From Frankiaceae bacterium (GTDB lineage: Bacteria > Actinomycetota > Actinomycetes > BP-191), in the NCBI GenBank assembly GCA_035556555.1, contig DATMES010000038.1, positions 1 through 64,000 on the forward strand: 64,000 nucleotides of DNA. Reading direction: 5' to 3'. The position numbers and the translations under genes were made by a program. The notes under the pieces are model-generated. The model was not told the DNA's origin. It did no database searches and saw nothing but the letters and a program-made list of their open reading frames with translations. This document shows positions 45,024 through 55,248 of the stretch, one piece after another (the stretch's first letter is position 1; each line of letters begins with the position of its first letter).

Positions 45024-45940
45024 GACGTACGGCTCGGCTCCCGCAGCCCGGCGAACAGGTCGTCCTCGGGCACCTGCGTGTCGACGAGCGAGCGGACCAG
45101 CTCGTAGTCCTCGGTCGGCCAGACCTCCTGCTGCAGGTCGAGCGGCACGGAGAACCACGACCCCTCGGGGTCGACCTGCGTGGCGTGCGCGATGAGCGCC
45201 TGGTTGCGCAGCGGGTAGTACTCGGCGCACTCGACGCGAGTCGTGACGCGGCGCTCGTCGTCGTGGTCGCGCACCCAGTCGGCCAGGCGCTCGGCGTACG
45301 GCGACTCGAGGCCGCGCGCCTCCATCGCGTCGTGGATGGCCTTGAGCTTGTCGTAGTGCCAGCCGTGGACGTAGTAGAGCTTGGACGGCTGCCACGGCTC
45401 GCCCGCGTCGGGGAAGCGTTCGGGGTCGCCCGCCGCCTCGAACGCCGCCACGGAGACGCGGTTGCACGCGATGTGGTCGGGGTGGGGGTAGCCGCCGTTC
45501 TCGTCGTACGTGACGATCACGTGCGGCCGCTCGCGACGCACGATCTCGACGAGCGCCCGCGTCGTCACGTCCAGCGGCTGCGAGGCGAAGCAGTCAGGGT
45601 CGAGCGGCGGCAGCTCGTAGTCGTCGGGCGCGCCCTCGGGCTTCTGCGGAAGGCCGGAGTCGACGAAGCCGAGGTCGACCTGGCGTACGCCGAGGATGTT
45701 GATCGCGGTGACGAGCTCCTGCCGGCGTACGGCGACGAGGTCGGCGATGATCTCCGGCCGGTCCATCGCGGGGTTGAGGATGTCGCCCGCCTCGCCGCCG
45801 GTGCAAGTGACGACGATGACGTCGGCGCCCTCGCGGGCGTACCGCGCCATGGTCGCGGCGCCCTTGCTCGACTCGTCGTCGGGGTGCGCGTGCACCGCCA
45901 TGAGGCGGAGCCGGTCACCGTCCGCTCCCAGCGCGGGCAT
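45020..45940 (-). CDS. mca: Mycothiol S-conjugate amidase
   Basis: This 306-residue zinc amidase cleaves mycothiol S-conjugates to release mercapturic acids, the detoxification step of the mycothiol pathway. Zinc ligands are in [20 protein letters not shown] (H19-P-D-D22) and [20 protein letters not shown]. The long C-terminus [19 protein letters not shown] separates Mca from MshB. The chosen ATG 45938-45940 has GGAGGAG 8 nt upstream, better than the in-frame ATG two codons earlier. A mycothiol enzyme points to an actinobacterium. It is followed by three coupled membrane protein genes and divergent to the DUF4307-greA unit. Confidence 0.96.
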   Translation of the reverse strand: MPALGADGDRLRLMAVHAHPDDESSKGAATMARYAREGADVIVVTCTGGEAGDILNPAMDRPEIIADLVAVRRQELVTAINILGVRQVDLGFVDSGLPQKPEGAPDDYELPPLDPDCFASQPLDVTTRALVEIVRRERPHVIVTYDENGGYPHPDHIACNRVSVAAFEAAGDPERFPDAGEPWQPSKLYYVHGWHYDKLKAIHDAMEARGLESPYAERLADWVRDHDDERRVTTRVECAEYYPLRNQALIAHATQVDPEGSWFSVPLDLQQEVWPTEDYELVRSLVDTQVPEDDLFAGLREPSRTS

Positions 45941-45995
45941 GGGCATCTCCTCCGTGTCGCGGGTACGACCATTCTGCCGGGATACTGCGACGGAC

Positions 45996-46382
45996 ATGGC
46001 AGAGACCTCGGAGACCCCGGACGGCGGCGTCGCGAAGTACGTCTTCACGGCGTTCGCCCTCGCCGTCCTCGCCCTCGGGCTGTGGGTCGTCTTCGTCTTC
46101 GCGGCGGACGAGGGGCCGCGGATCTCGTTCCGTACGCTCGCCGTGCAGGTCGGCGACCCGGAGGAGGTCGTGGTGACGTTCGAGGTCACGAAGGACCCGG
46201 CGCTCACGGCCGAGTGCCAGGTCACCGCGACCGGCGACGACCGCGAGATCGTCAACCGCCTCACCGGCATCCGCATCCCCGCGGGCACCGAGCCGACCAC
46301 GACGCACACGGTCACGGTGCGCACCGACCAGAGGGCGACGGACGCGACGGTCACGTACTGCGCGGTAACGGGGGGTCCGTGA
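45996..46382 (+). CDS. DUF4307 membrane protein
   Basis: This 128-residue protein has one N-terminal membrane helix ([20 protein letters not shown]) and an outside beta-rich domain ([20 protein letters not shown], with a conserved Cys pair AECQV/VTYCAV). In actinobacteria DUF4307 proteins lie between mca and greA (Rv1081c, from memory). Function is unknown. A GATACT box lies 9 nt before the ATG. It is encoded divergently from mca. Confidence 0.85.
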   Translation: MAETSETPDGGVAKYVFTAFALAVLALGLWVVFVFAADEGPRISFRTLAVQVGDPEEVVVTFEVTKDPALTAECQVTATGDDREIVNRLTGIRIPAGTEPTTTHTVTVRTDQRATDATVTYCAVTGGP

Positions 46383-46412
46383 CGGGTACGACCCTGCTAG
46401 CGTCGAGCATCG

Positions 46413-48039
<1,627 letters not shown>

Positions 48040-48053
48040 CGCCCCGGGCTCCC

Positions 48054-48109
48054 CTCGTTCTCTGGAGCCCACGCGCCGGTCTCCCGCGTGGTGATCTTCA
48101 AAGAACGAG
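48054..48109. repeat. Double-hairpin repeat, family C (copy 2)
   Basis: Outer arms CTCGTTCT (48054-48061) and AGAACGAG (48102-48109) enclose inner arms CCACGCG (48069-48075) and CGCGTGG (48085-48091). The last 37 nt match 19776-19812 at 36 of 37 positions. It lies after hppD and before the convergent secreted protein gene, so a bidirectional terminator is likely. Confidence 0.7.
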
Positions 48110-48140
48110 CGGGGCGCACGCCGGGCAACCAGGACAACGA

Positions 48141-48172
48141 AGAGGGCGGCGCCTTCCGGCGGCCGCCCCTCT
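48141..48172 (-). terminator. Hairpin terminator of the secreted propeller gene
   Basis: AGAGGGCGGC (48141-48150) pairs with GCCGCCCCTCT (48162-48172) with one bulged base around an 11-nt loop. On the minus strand it follows the stop of the 761-residue gene by 15 nt and is followed by TCGTTGT, a weak U-rich end. Confidence 0.6.
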
Positions 48173-48186
48173 GTCGTCGCTGCGAG

Positions 48187-50472
48187 CTAGTGCGCCGTAC
48201 GGCGACGGCGGCGGATGAGCAGCACCGCGCCGCTCGCCAGCGCGAGCGTCACGAACGGCGCGCCGAGGCCTCCGGTCGTGGGGATGCGGTCCGGGCCGGT
48301 GCCGGGCGTCTCCTCGTCGTCGTCGTCGTCCTCGCCGCCGCCACCGGTCTTCGGCGGCGTCACCGAGCTCTTCTTGCCGGGCACCAGGAAGTCCATCGCC
48401 GGGGCGTTGTCGACCGGGTAGAGGTACGACTGCACCTCGGGCACCGGCGGGACGTTGACGAGGGCGTACGCCACGCCGCTGGTCATCAGGGTGCCGGGGC
48501 CGCCCTCGACCTCGCTGGGCCGGTTGTACTCGTCGAGCGGCGCCCCGAGGCCCTTGAGCACGTCGCCGGGGACGACGAGGCGGATGATGCCGGCGTCCTC
48601 GTTGACGTCACCGGGGATGGTCGTGGTGCCGGGGTAGACGACGATCTTCTCCGCCGTCGGGTCGGCCTGGCCGGACTCGGTGCTCGCGGTCTCGTAGTTG
48701 TCGAACGCGAACGACCACCCGGTCACCGGCGACCACCGCGCGGTGGCGCCGGCCGGCTGGTAGCCGTTGTTCCAGCGGAACAGGTAGATGAGCGACGTGC
48801 CGTTGGCCGAGGCCGCGGCGTCCTGCTTGTTGCTGCCGGTCAGGTCGGCGACCCGCATGGTGACGGTGAACCCGCCGTCGCCGGTGGGCTCCCCGCTCTC
48901 GAGGTCGATCGCGGGGCTGATCTCGACCGCCGGGCCGCCCTCGTCGACGAAGTCCATCGCCGGCTGGTTCTCGGTCGCGGGCGCCGGGCACGGGACCGAC
49001 GGCGGCGCGGCGCAGAGGTTGCCGTACGGCGACAGCGCGTCGCCCGCCGGGTCGGAGCTGACGAGCCGGGTCCGCGCGCGCTTCGGGACCAGCGTGCCGC
49101 CCTTGAGGCTGGGGCCGCTCATCTGCGTCAGCACGATGGAGTTGGCGACATGGCCCTCGGGCTCGTCGGGCTTCTTCGCGGTGTTGTTGTAGACGATGTT
49201 GAGCCGGCCGTCGGCCTCGTTGAGGTCCACGGCGAAGTAGTCGACGAGCGAACGGTCGCCCATCTCGACGTCGCACAGCGTGCCGTTGAGGCAGATGGAG
49301 TCGTAGTGCGTCGGGTGCGACGACGCCGCGACCTGCGCGACCTCGACGTCGGTGGCGAACGCGTCGAGCGTCATGCCGACGTAGACCTTCCACGCGGCCT
49401 TGAACGCGCCGGTGTTGGGGTCGCCCTCCTGGTCGGTGCCGTAGTACGCCACCGCGAAGCGCCCGGGGACACCGCTCGCCACGACCCACGGCATGACCGT
49501 GGTGCGGACGTCGTCGCGGTTGATGAGGATCTTGCGGCCGTCGCCGACCTCGTCGCCACCGGTGCAGTCGTCGACGTTGGCGGCGGGGACGACCATGACG
49601 TACGAGTCCTGCTCGCCGCCGTTGCCCTTCTCCGCGTAGGTCACGTAGATGTTGCCGGCGGAGTCGTGGTCGGCCACGACGAAGCCCGCGGTCGGGTCCG
49701 CCTCGGCGTCGCCGACGACGCAGGTGCTCCACGTGTCACCGCCGTCGAGGGACATCGCGAGCTTGACCTCGGTGCCCTCGTCGAACGGGAAGTAGACCTT
49801 CGCGGTCGCGGGGTCGCCGTTGAGGATCGCGCGCATCGGGCCGATGCGGCCGCCGCCGCTCGACGCGATGGTCCCGATGGGCTCGTACGAGTACCCGCCG
49901 TCGGTGGACTTCTGGACCGTGAAGCCCTGCGCGAGCTGGTTGTAGTTGAGGAAGACGGTGTTGGCGTCGGTGAACACCATCCACTGCCGGTCGACGCCGG
50001 GGATGGACTGGCTGAACGCGCCGCCGTGCAGCGTCTTGCCTGTGTCCTGCGCGGTGCCCGTGCTGAAGTTCGTGAGCGGGCCGAGGCCGGTGTACGCCCA
50101 CGTGTACTGGTCCTGGTCGTTCTTCACCGGGGCCGACGCGAGGCCGCAGTCGCCGCCGCCCTCGCCGGTCGAGATCTGGCCGCGCGGCGCCTGGCCGAGC
50201 AGGTGGAACTGGTCACCGCCGTCGCGGGACACCTGGGCGTAGTCGGCGATGTTCGAGAAGCCGGACGGGCCGCAGGTGTAGATGTTGCCGCCGGGGTCGA
50301 CGGAGACCTCGGGCTCACCCTGGTCGCGCTGGACGTCCGAGGGCACGCTGGCGGAGAACTCGATCCCGAGGTCGCCCGCCGAGGGCGCCGCGGGCGCCGA
50401 CGCCGGCGCGAGGAGCGTCAGGCCGACGGGCGCGAGGAGGACGAGACCGGCGAGCAGCGCGTTACGACGCAC
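48187..50472 (-). CDS. Secreted propeller protein with sortase-like C-terminus
   Basis: This 761-residue exported protein has a signal peptide (LLAGLVLLAPVGLTLLAPAS). The first ~420 residues form a sialidase-like propeller with Asp-box-like motifs (QVSRDGGDQFHLLG, KSTDGGYSYEPIG, MSLDGGDTWSTC). A second domain follows (PAMDFVDEGGPAVEISPAID). The C-terminus has a Asp/Glu-rich spacer, IPTTGG, a membrane helix (APFVTLALASGAVLLI) and RRRRR, the layout of a sortase substrate with an LPXTG-like variant. Function is unknown. A T-rich 48-nt gap separates it from the next gene upstream. Confidence 0.8.
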   Translation of the reverse strand: MRRNALLAGLVLLAPVGLTLLAPASAPAAPSAGDLGIEFSASVPSDVQRDQGEPEVSVDPGGNIYTCGPSGFSNIADYAQVSRDGGDQFHLLGQAPRGQISTGEGGGDCGLASAPVKNDQDQYTWAYTGLGPLTNFSTGTAQDTGKTLHGGAFSQSIPGVDRQWMVFTDANTVFLNYNQLAQGFTVQKSTDGGYSYEPIGTIASSGGGRIGPMRAILNGDPATAKVYFPFDEGTEVKLAMSLDGGDTWSTCVVGDAEADPTAGFVVADHDSAGNIYVTYAEKGNGGEQDSYVMVVPAANVDDCTGGDEVGDGRKILINRDDVRTTVMPWVVASGVPGRFAVAYYGTDQEGDPNTGAFKAAWKVYVGMTLDAFATDVEVAQVAASSHPTHYDSICLNGTLCDVEMGDRSLVDYFAVDLNEADGRLNIVYNNTAKKPDEPEGHVANSIVLTQMSGPSLKGGTLVPKRARTRLVSSDPAGDALSPYGNLCAAPPSVPCPAPATENQPAMDFVDEGGPAVEISPAIDLESGEPTGDGGFTVTMRVADLTGSNKQDAAASANGTSLIYLFRWNNGYQPAGATARWSPVTGWSFAFDNYETASTESGQADPTAEKIVVYPGTTTIPGDVNEDAGIIRLVVPGDVLKGLGAPLDEYNRPSEVEGGPGTLMTSGVAYALVNVPPVPEVQSYLYPVDNAPAMDFLVPGKKSSVTPPKTGGGGEDDDDDEETPGTGPDRIPTTGGLGAPFVTLALASGAVLLIRRRRRTAH

Positions 50473-50544
50473 GATGACCCCTACAGGTAGGCAGAACCGC
50501 CCCCCGGAGTCATGGTGACCCGGGGGAACGGCTCCAAACCTACG

Positions 50545-52311
50545 TCAGCACGAGCGCCGGTACACCTTGTGCGCCTTGAACGACGGCTTCGTCACCTTCG
50601 GCGCGTCCTCTCCGGAGCGCGACAGCACCCACAACGGCTTGCCCGTCGCGCCCGAGATGACGACGTCGGTGAACGCGTTGCCGCCGTAGAGCGCGGCCAC
50701 GACGTCGCCGCACTTGTCGCCGTCGAGCGAGATCGGCAGCGTCGCGGCGAACGAGCCCGCCGCCTTGACCGCGACCGTCCAGAGCTTGCCGGAGCCGGCG
50801 CCGTTCCACGCGGTGAGGCTGAGGTAGCCGCCGCGGCTGCTGGTCTCGAGAAGGTCGGTGCCGCGGCCGTCGAGCGCCGAGAGCGTCGCGAACAGCTCGG
50901 GCCGGGGGTCGCGCCGGATACGGCCGGTGCGGCCGTCGATCGTGCCCTCCTCGCGGCGCCCCTTGTCGTAGCCGGACCGCACGCCGTAGCCGATGTCGGT
51001 GATGCCGTCACCGGTCGCGTCGCCGACCGTGAGCAGGGAGGTGTACATCCCGCCCTTCACGCGGCGCGTGACGGACCAGACCCGCCGGCCCGAGCCGGTG
51101 TACGCCGCGACGGTGAACCCGCCGTCGTCCAGCGACTGGCCCACCGCGATCTCCGCGCCGGCCTTGCGGTCGGCGTTGCCGAGGACGTAGAGGCGGCTGC
51201 CCTCCTTGGTCCAGAGCACCTTGCCGGTCGCGCCGTTCACGAGCGACACCGTGCTGCGCGCGGGCGACGAGGTGATCGGCTTGCCGGGGCTGATGACGAT
51301 CCCGCCGAACGTCTGCGTCACGATCCCGAAGTCCGCGCGGCCGTCGCCGGTCGCGTCGTCGAGCGTGAGGTAGCGCTCCCACCCGTCGTCGACCCTGCGG
51401 GTGAGCGTCCACAGCTTGGCGGCGTCCTTGGCGGCGTACGCCGTCAGGGTCGTCCCGGTGTCGGTCTCGGCCTCGAGGACGACGTCGTCGAGGCCGTCCT
51501 TGTCGAGGTCGCCGACGGTCCAGCCCCATCCGGAGCCCCACTCCGCCACGATCGGCGTGCCGAACGGCCGTACGGTGCCGGTGGCGCCGTCGAGCAGGCC
51601 GAACTGCGCCGCCGAGCGGCCCTCGTCGACCACGCCGGCGGGGTCGCCCGCGCCCGCGAAGACCTCGGTGTGGACCAGCAGGTCCGTGGCGCCGCCGGGC
51701 ACCGCGTCGAGCAGCTCGTCGACGTCGGCGTAGCCGGCGCCGTAGCCCGACGGGGTGTAGCCGTCGCTGCCGCCGAGCGGCGTGACGTAGAGCGGCCGCC
51801 CCGCGCCGTCGTACGAGTAGACGGTCGTGCGGTAGGTCCACGCGCCGCCGACGTCCGTGGAGTCGCCGGTGTCCTCGAACGCCAGCACGACGATGCCGGC
51901 CTTGCCGTCGACGCCGACCTTCGCCGGCGTCGCGAAGACGAACGACGAGACGGGCACGGTGACGTTCCACAGCGCGGTGCCGTCGGTGCCGCGGTACGTC
52001 GCGATCCGCAACGTCTCCTCGTAGCCCGTGTCGGTCTCGGCGACGTGCCAGCGGAAGTCCACGACGTCGCGCTTGCCGTCTCCGTCGAGGTCGCCGGCGT
52101 CGTCGGCGTACGCGTAGTCGAACTCGGCGCCTGCCGCGTGCGTACGCGCGTCCGAGAGGCGCTCCGCGATCAGCTCGCGCTGCCTGTCCCACTCCGCGCG
52201 GCTCGCGCGGGTCGTGCCGGCCGTGCGGGCGTCGGTGCCCGCGCCGTCCGCCAGTGCGGGCGCGGCGCCGAGCGCCAGCGCAGCCGCGAGCAACACCTTG
52301 GTCCACCGCAT
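50545..52311 (-). CDS. Secreted FG-GAP/VCBS-type propeller protein
   Basis: This 588-residue exported protein has a signal peptide (KVLLAAALALGAAPALADGA). The mature part has calcium-binding FG-GAP/EF-hand-like loops (GDLDGDGKRDVVDFRW, GDLDKDGLDDVVLEAE, DDATGDGRADFGIVTQ, GDATGDGITDIGYGV), which in integrin-like propellers bind Ca. The protein ends with a Cys (YRRSC) and has a second Cys (DKCGDVVAALYGG), so a disulfide is possible. The start is the ATG at 52309-52311, before the signal peptide. Likely a surface or extracellular adhesion-type protein. Confidence 0.8.
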   Translation of the reverse strand: MRWTKVLLAAALALGAAPALADGAGTDARTAGTTRASRAEWDRQRELIAERLSDARTHAAGAEFDYAYADDAGDLDGDGKRDVVDFRWHVAETDTGYEETLRIATYRGTDGTALWNVTVPVSSFVFATPAKVGVDGKAGIVVLAFEDTGDSTDVGGAWTYRTTVYSYDGAGRPLYVTPLGGSDGYTPSGYGAGYADVDELLDAVPGGATDLLVHTEVFAGAGDPAGVVDEGRSAAQFGLLDGATGTVRPFGTPIVAEWGSGWGWTVGDLDKDGLDDVVLEAETDTGTTLTAYAAKDAAKLWTLTRRVDDGWERYLTLDDATGDGRADFGIVTQTFGGIVISPGKPITSSPARSTVSLVNGATGKVLWTKEGSRLYVLGNADRKAGAEIAVGQSLDDGGFTVAAYTGSGRRVWSVTRRVKGGMYTSLLTVGDATGDGITDIGYGVRSGYDKGRREEGTIDGRTGRIRRDPRPELFATLSALDGRGTDLLETSSRGGYLSLTAWNGAGSGKLWTVAVKAAGSFAATLPISLDGDKCGDVVAALYGGNAFTDVVISGATGKPLWVLSRSGEDAPKVTKPSFKAHKVYRRSC

Positions 52312-52417
52312 CGCGGTGCCCCCCTGTTCTCTGGGTAAGTCCGGCATCCCCGGCCGGAAGTAGAACGTTTCGACACGGCCAGTTGGTTGCCTTCTGTCCG
52401 ATATCCGACAATTCTAG

Positions 52418-52447
52418 TTGACAACGGTTTTCATGTTCGGTGAGGAT
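52418..52447 (+). promoter_or_regulatory. Zinc-operon promoter with Zur-box-like palindrome
   Basis: TGACAACGGTTTTCA (52419-52433) is a 7-1-7 imperfect palindrome that fits the Zur-box pattern of actinobacteria (6 of 7 arm positions). It overlaps a TTGACA -35 (52418-52423). A -10-like GAGGAT (52442-52447) lies 7 nt before the ATG of znuA at 52455. Zinc-loaded Zur bound here would block RNA polymerase. The AT-rich stretch stands out in this GC-rich genome. Confidence 0.75.
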
Positions 52448-52454
52448 GCGCCCC

Positions 52455-53264
52455 ATGCGCTACGTCCTCGCCGTCCTGCTCTGCCTCCTGCCAGGCTGCG
52501 CGCGCGGAGGCGGGGACGACGGCCGGGTCACGGTGGTCACCGCCGTCTATCCCCTCACGTACGCCGTCCAGCGCATCGGCGGCGAGCACGTGCGCGTCGT
52601 GGACCTGGCTCCCCCCGGCGCCGAGCCGCACGACGTCGAGCTGACTCCCGCCCAGGTGGGACGCGTCGAGCAGGCCGACCTCGTCGTGCTGGTGCGCGGC
52701 CTTCAGCCCGCGCTCGACGACGCCGCCGGGGTCAGGACGCTCGACGTCCTCAGGGGCGGCACCGACCCGCACGTCTGGCTCGACCCCCCGGCGTACGCCG
52801 AGATCGTCGCGTTGATCACCGCCCGCCTCGTCGCGCTCGACAGGGAGCACGCGCCCGCGTTCAGCGACAACGCGAGGACGTTCGCCGCCGAGCTGGAGTC
52901 GTTCCACGGCGACGCGCAGGAGACCCTGGCCCGCTGCGCGCGCAAGGACCTCGTGACGAGCCACGCGGCGTTCGGCCGCTTCGCGAAGCGCTACGGCCTG
53001 CGCGAGACCGGCATCGCAGGCGTCGGCGACGAGGCCGAGCCGTCGCCGGCGCGGCTCGCCGAGGTGGCAGCGCTGGTCGAGCGGAACGGCGTCACGACCG
53101 TCTTCGCCGAGTCGGCCGACTCGCGGCCCGCGCAGACCGTGGCGCGCGAGGCCGGTGCCCAGGTCGCGGTGCTCGACCCGCTCGAGGTGTCCCGCGGCGA
53201 CGACTACCTCACCGTGATGCGGCGCAATCTCGACGCCGTGAAGACGGGCTTGGGGTGCGGGTGA
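52455..53264 (+). CDS. znuA: Zinc ABC transporter substrate-binding lipoprotein
   Basis: This 269-residue cluster A-I (ZnuA/TroA) protein captures zinc outside the membrane. It has a lipoprotein signal (VLAVLLCLLPGC). The metal-binding His residues are in GAEPHDVELTPAQVGRV, DPHVWLDPPAYAEIV and TSHAAFGRFAKRYGL, and the fourth ligand region is VFAESADSRPAQTVA. It lacks the long His-rich loop. I chose the ATG at 52455 because the promoter indicates a leaderless start there; a GTG 15 nt earlier is possible. It overlaps znuC by GTGA. Confidence 0.9.
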   Translation: MRYVLAVLLCLLPGCARGGGDDGRVTVVTAVYPLTYAVQRIGGEHVRVVDLAPPGAEPHDVELTPAQVGRVEQADLVVLVRGLQPALDDAAGVRTLDVLRGGTDPHVWLDPPAYAEIVALITARLVALDREHAPAFSDNARTFAAELESFHGDAQETLARCARKDLVTSHAAFGRFAKRYGLRETGIAGVGDEAEPSPARLAEVAALVERNGVTTVFAESADSRPAQTVAREAGAQVAVLDPLEVSRGDDYLTVMRRNLDAVKTGLGCG

Positions 53265-53998
53265 CGGCGGCGTTCGAGCTGGTGGGTGGCCGGGTCGTCC
53301 TCGGCGGCCGGGAGGTGCTGCGCGGGATCGACTTCACGCTCGGCGCGTCGGAGTTCGTCGCGGTCCTCGGCGCCAACGGTTCCGGCAAGAGCACGCTCGT
53401 CCGCACCCTCGTGGGCCTGCTGCCGCTCTCGGGAGGGACGCTGCGGGTGTTCGGCGAGGAGTCGTTCCGCGACCGGGCCCGCATCGGGTACGTCCCCCAG
53501 CGGCTGACGTCGGCGACGGGCGTGCCGGCGACCGTACGGGAGGTCGTGCTGTCGGGCCGTACGCCGCGGCTGTCGCGGCTGCGCCCCGTCGGCGCCGCGG
53601 ACCGCGCGGCGGCGACTGCCGCCGTCGCGGCGGTGGGGCTGGCCGACCGCGCGGGCGACCGCGTCGCCTCGCTCTCCGGCGGCCAGCAGCAGCGCGTCCT
53701 CATCGCCCGCGCGCTGGCGAGCGAGCCCGACGCGCTGGTGCTCGACGAGCCGACGGCCGGCGTCGACGCCGAGAGCCAGGAGGCGTTCGGCGAGACGCTG
53801 CGGCTGCTCAAGGAACGCGGCGTCGCGGTGCTCCTCGTCAGCCACCACCTCGGCGCGCTGGCCGAGCTCGTCGACCGCGTCGTCGTCGTCAGCGCGGGCG
53901 AGGTGTCGTACGACGGCCCGGTCCCGCCCGGCGGCATGCCAGACGACGACCACCACCACCCCGGCGTGCCGGGCGACGGCCTGTGGGGGCTGCGGTGA
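53261..53998 (+). CDS. znuC: Zinc ABC transporter ATP-binding protein
   Basis: This 245-residue ABC ATPase powers the zinc transporter. Walker A is VLGANGSGKSTLVRTL, the signature is VASLSGGQQQRVLIARAL, and Walker B is LVLDEPTAGVDAESQ, followed by the His loop LLVSHHLGALAELV. The C-terminus contains a small His cluster (DDDHHHPG), which may sense zinc. The GTG at 53261 overlaps the znuA stop. The 3' end overlaps znuB (GTGA). Confidence 0.93.
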   Translation: MTAAFELVGGRVVLGGREVLRGIDFTLGASEFVAVLGANGSGKSTLVRTLVGLLPLSGGTLRVFGEESFRDRARIGYVPQRLTSATGVPATVREVVLSGRTPRLSRLRPVGAADRAAATAAVAAVGLADRAGDRVASLSGGQQQRVLIARALASEPDALVLDEPTAGVDAESQEAFGETLRLLKERGVAVLLVSHHLGALAELVDRVVVVSAGEVSYDGPVPPGGMPDDDHHHPGVPGDGLWGLR

Positions 53999-54795
53999 CG
54001 CTGCTCTCGCTGGAGTTCATGCGCCGCGCGCTCATCGCGGCGGCGCTGGTGGGGGTCACGGCGCCGGCCATCGGGACGTTCCTCGTGCAGCGCCGCCTCG
54101 CGCTCATGGGCGACGGCATCGGGCACGTCGCGCTGACCGGCGTGGGCCTGTCGCTCCTGCTGGGAACGGCACCGTTGCCGACGGCCGTCGTCCTCGCGGT
54201 GGCCGGTGCCGTCGCGATCGAGCTGCTGCGCGAACGCGGCGGCGCCACCGGCGACGTCGCCCTCGCTCTGCTGTTCTACGGCGGCATCGCCGGCGGCGTC
54301 CTTCTCACGAACGTCTCCGATGCCGCGACCACGACGACGCTGGTGTCGTACCTCTTCGGCTCGGTCAGCACGGTCACCGGCGGCGACCTGTGGGTCATCA
54401 CGGCGCTGGCGTTGCTCGTCCTCGGCGTCGTGGCCGTCTTCGGGCGCGAGCTGTTCTCCGTCTGCTACGACGAGGAGGTCGCGCGCGCGTCGGGGCTGCC
54501 CGTCCGCCTGCTCAACCTCCTCATCGCCGTCACCGCCGCCCTGACCGTCGCGCTCGCCATGCGCGTCGTCGGGCTGCTGCTCGTCTCCGCGCTCATGGTC
54601 GTGCCGGTGGCGGCGATGCAGCAGGTGGCCCGGTCGTTCCGGGCCACCCTGCTCGGCTCGCTCGTCATCGGCGTGGCGGTCAGCGTGGGGGGTCTCGTGG
54701 CGGCGTACTACCTCGACCTCGCGCCGGGCGCGGCGATCGTGCTGCTCGCGATCGGCGTGTTCGCGGTGACGTCTGTGGCAGGGAGGGCGCGATGA
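53995..54795 (+). CDS. znuB: Zinc ABC transporter permease
   Basis: This 266-residue ABC-3 (TroC/ZnuB) permease has about eight helices (LIAAALVGVTAPAIGTFL, VALALLFYGGIAGGVLL, LWVITALALLVLGVVAVF, VVGLLLVSALMVVPVAAM). It shows the family IGTFLVQRRLALMGDGIGHV region. It completes the high-affinity zinc uptake system. The GTG at 53995 overlaps the znuC stop, and its own stop overlaps the zur ATG, so all four genes are coupled. Confidence 0.93.
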   Translation: MTLLSLEFMRRALIAAALVGVTAPAIGTFLVQRRLALMGDGIGHVALTGVGLSLLLGTAPLPTAVVLAVAGAVAIELLRERGGATGDVALALLFYGGIAGGVLLTNVSDAATTTTLVSYLFGSVSTVTGGDLWVITALALLVLGVVAVFGRELFSVCYDEEVARASGLPVRLLNLLIAVTAALTVALAMRVVGLLLVSALMVVPVAAMQQVARSFRATLLGSLVIGVAVSVGGLVAAYYLDLAPGAAIVLLAIGVFAVTSVAGRAR

Positions 54796-55169
54796 GGCCG
54801 ACCCGGCAGCGTTCCGCGGTGGCCGCCGCGCTCGGCACGTCCGAGGGGTTCCGCAGCGCGCAGGACCTGTACGAGGCGATGCGCGCGGCCGGCGAACGCG
54901 TCGGCCTCACCACCGTCTACCGCACGCTGCAGGCGATGGCGGCGGCGGGCGAGGTGGACGTGCTGCGTACGGCCGACGGCGAGAGTGTCTACCGGCGCTG
55001 CCGCAGCGACGCGCACCACCACCACCTCGTGTGCCGGTCCTGCGGCACGACGGTGGAGCTGCCCGGCGACGAGGTCGAGGCGTGGACGGCCCAGGTCGCG
55101 GAGGAGCACGGCTTCACGGACACGACGCACACCGTCGAGGTGTTCGGCGTCTGCGCCCGCTGCCGCTGA
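54792..55169 (+). CDS. zur: Zinc uptake regulator, Fur family
   Basis: This 125-residue Fur-family protein is best called Zur because it closes the zinc-uptake operon. It has the winged-helix recognition region (FRSAQDLYEAMRAAGERVGL, TTVYRTLQAMAAAGEVDVLR). The HHHH stretch (SDAHHHHLVCRSCGTTVEL) holds the regulatory metal ligands, and the CxxC pairs (VCRSC, VCARC) build the structural zinc site. The ATG overlaps the znuB stop (ATGA). Feedback on the operon promoter at 52418 is inferred. Confidence 0.88.
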   Translation: MRPTRQRSAVAAALGTSEGFRSAQDLYEAMRAAGERVGLTTVYRTLQAMAAAGEVDVLRTADGESVYRRCRSDAHHHHLVCRSCGTTVELPGDEVEAWTAQVAEEHGFTDTTHTVEVFGVCARCR

Positions 55170-55183
55170 CCCGGTCGCCGCGC

Positions 55184-55235
55184 CAACTTCCGGTGCGCGC
55201 CCCACACGCGAGGGGGCGTACGCCACTGGAAGCTG
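55184..55235. repeat. Intergenic hairpin repeat, family A (copy 2)
   Basis: CAACTTCCGGTG (55184-55195) and CACTGGAAGCTG (55224-55235) form an outer stem with one mismatch and one wobble. CGCCCC and GGGGGCG form an inner hairpin. It aligns with 6605-6653: start AACTT, inner ACACGCGAGG/GCACGCGAGG, end CACTG.AAG. Arm bases differ but stay paired, which suggests selection for structure. It lies after zur and before the convergent M14 peptidase. Confidence 0.6.
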
Positions 55236-55248
55236 AGCGGGCGCTGAG

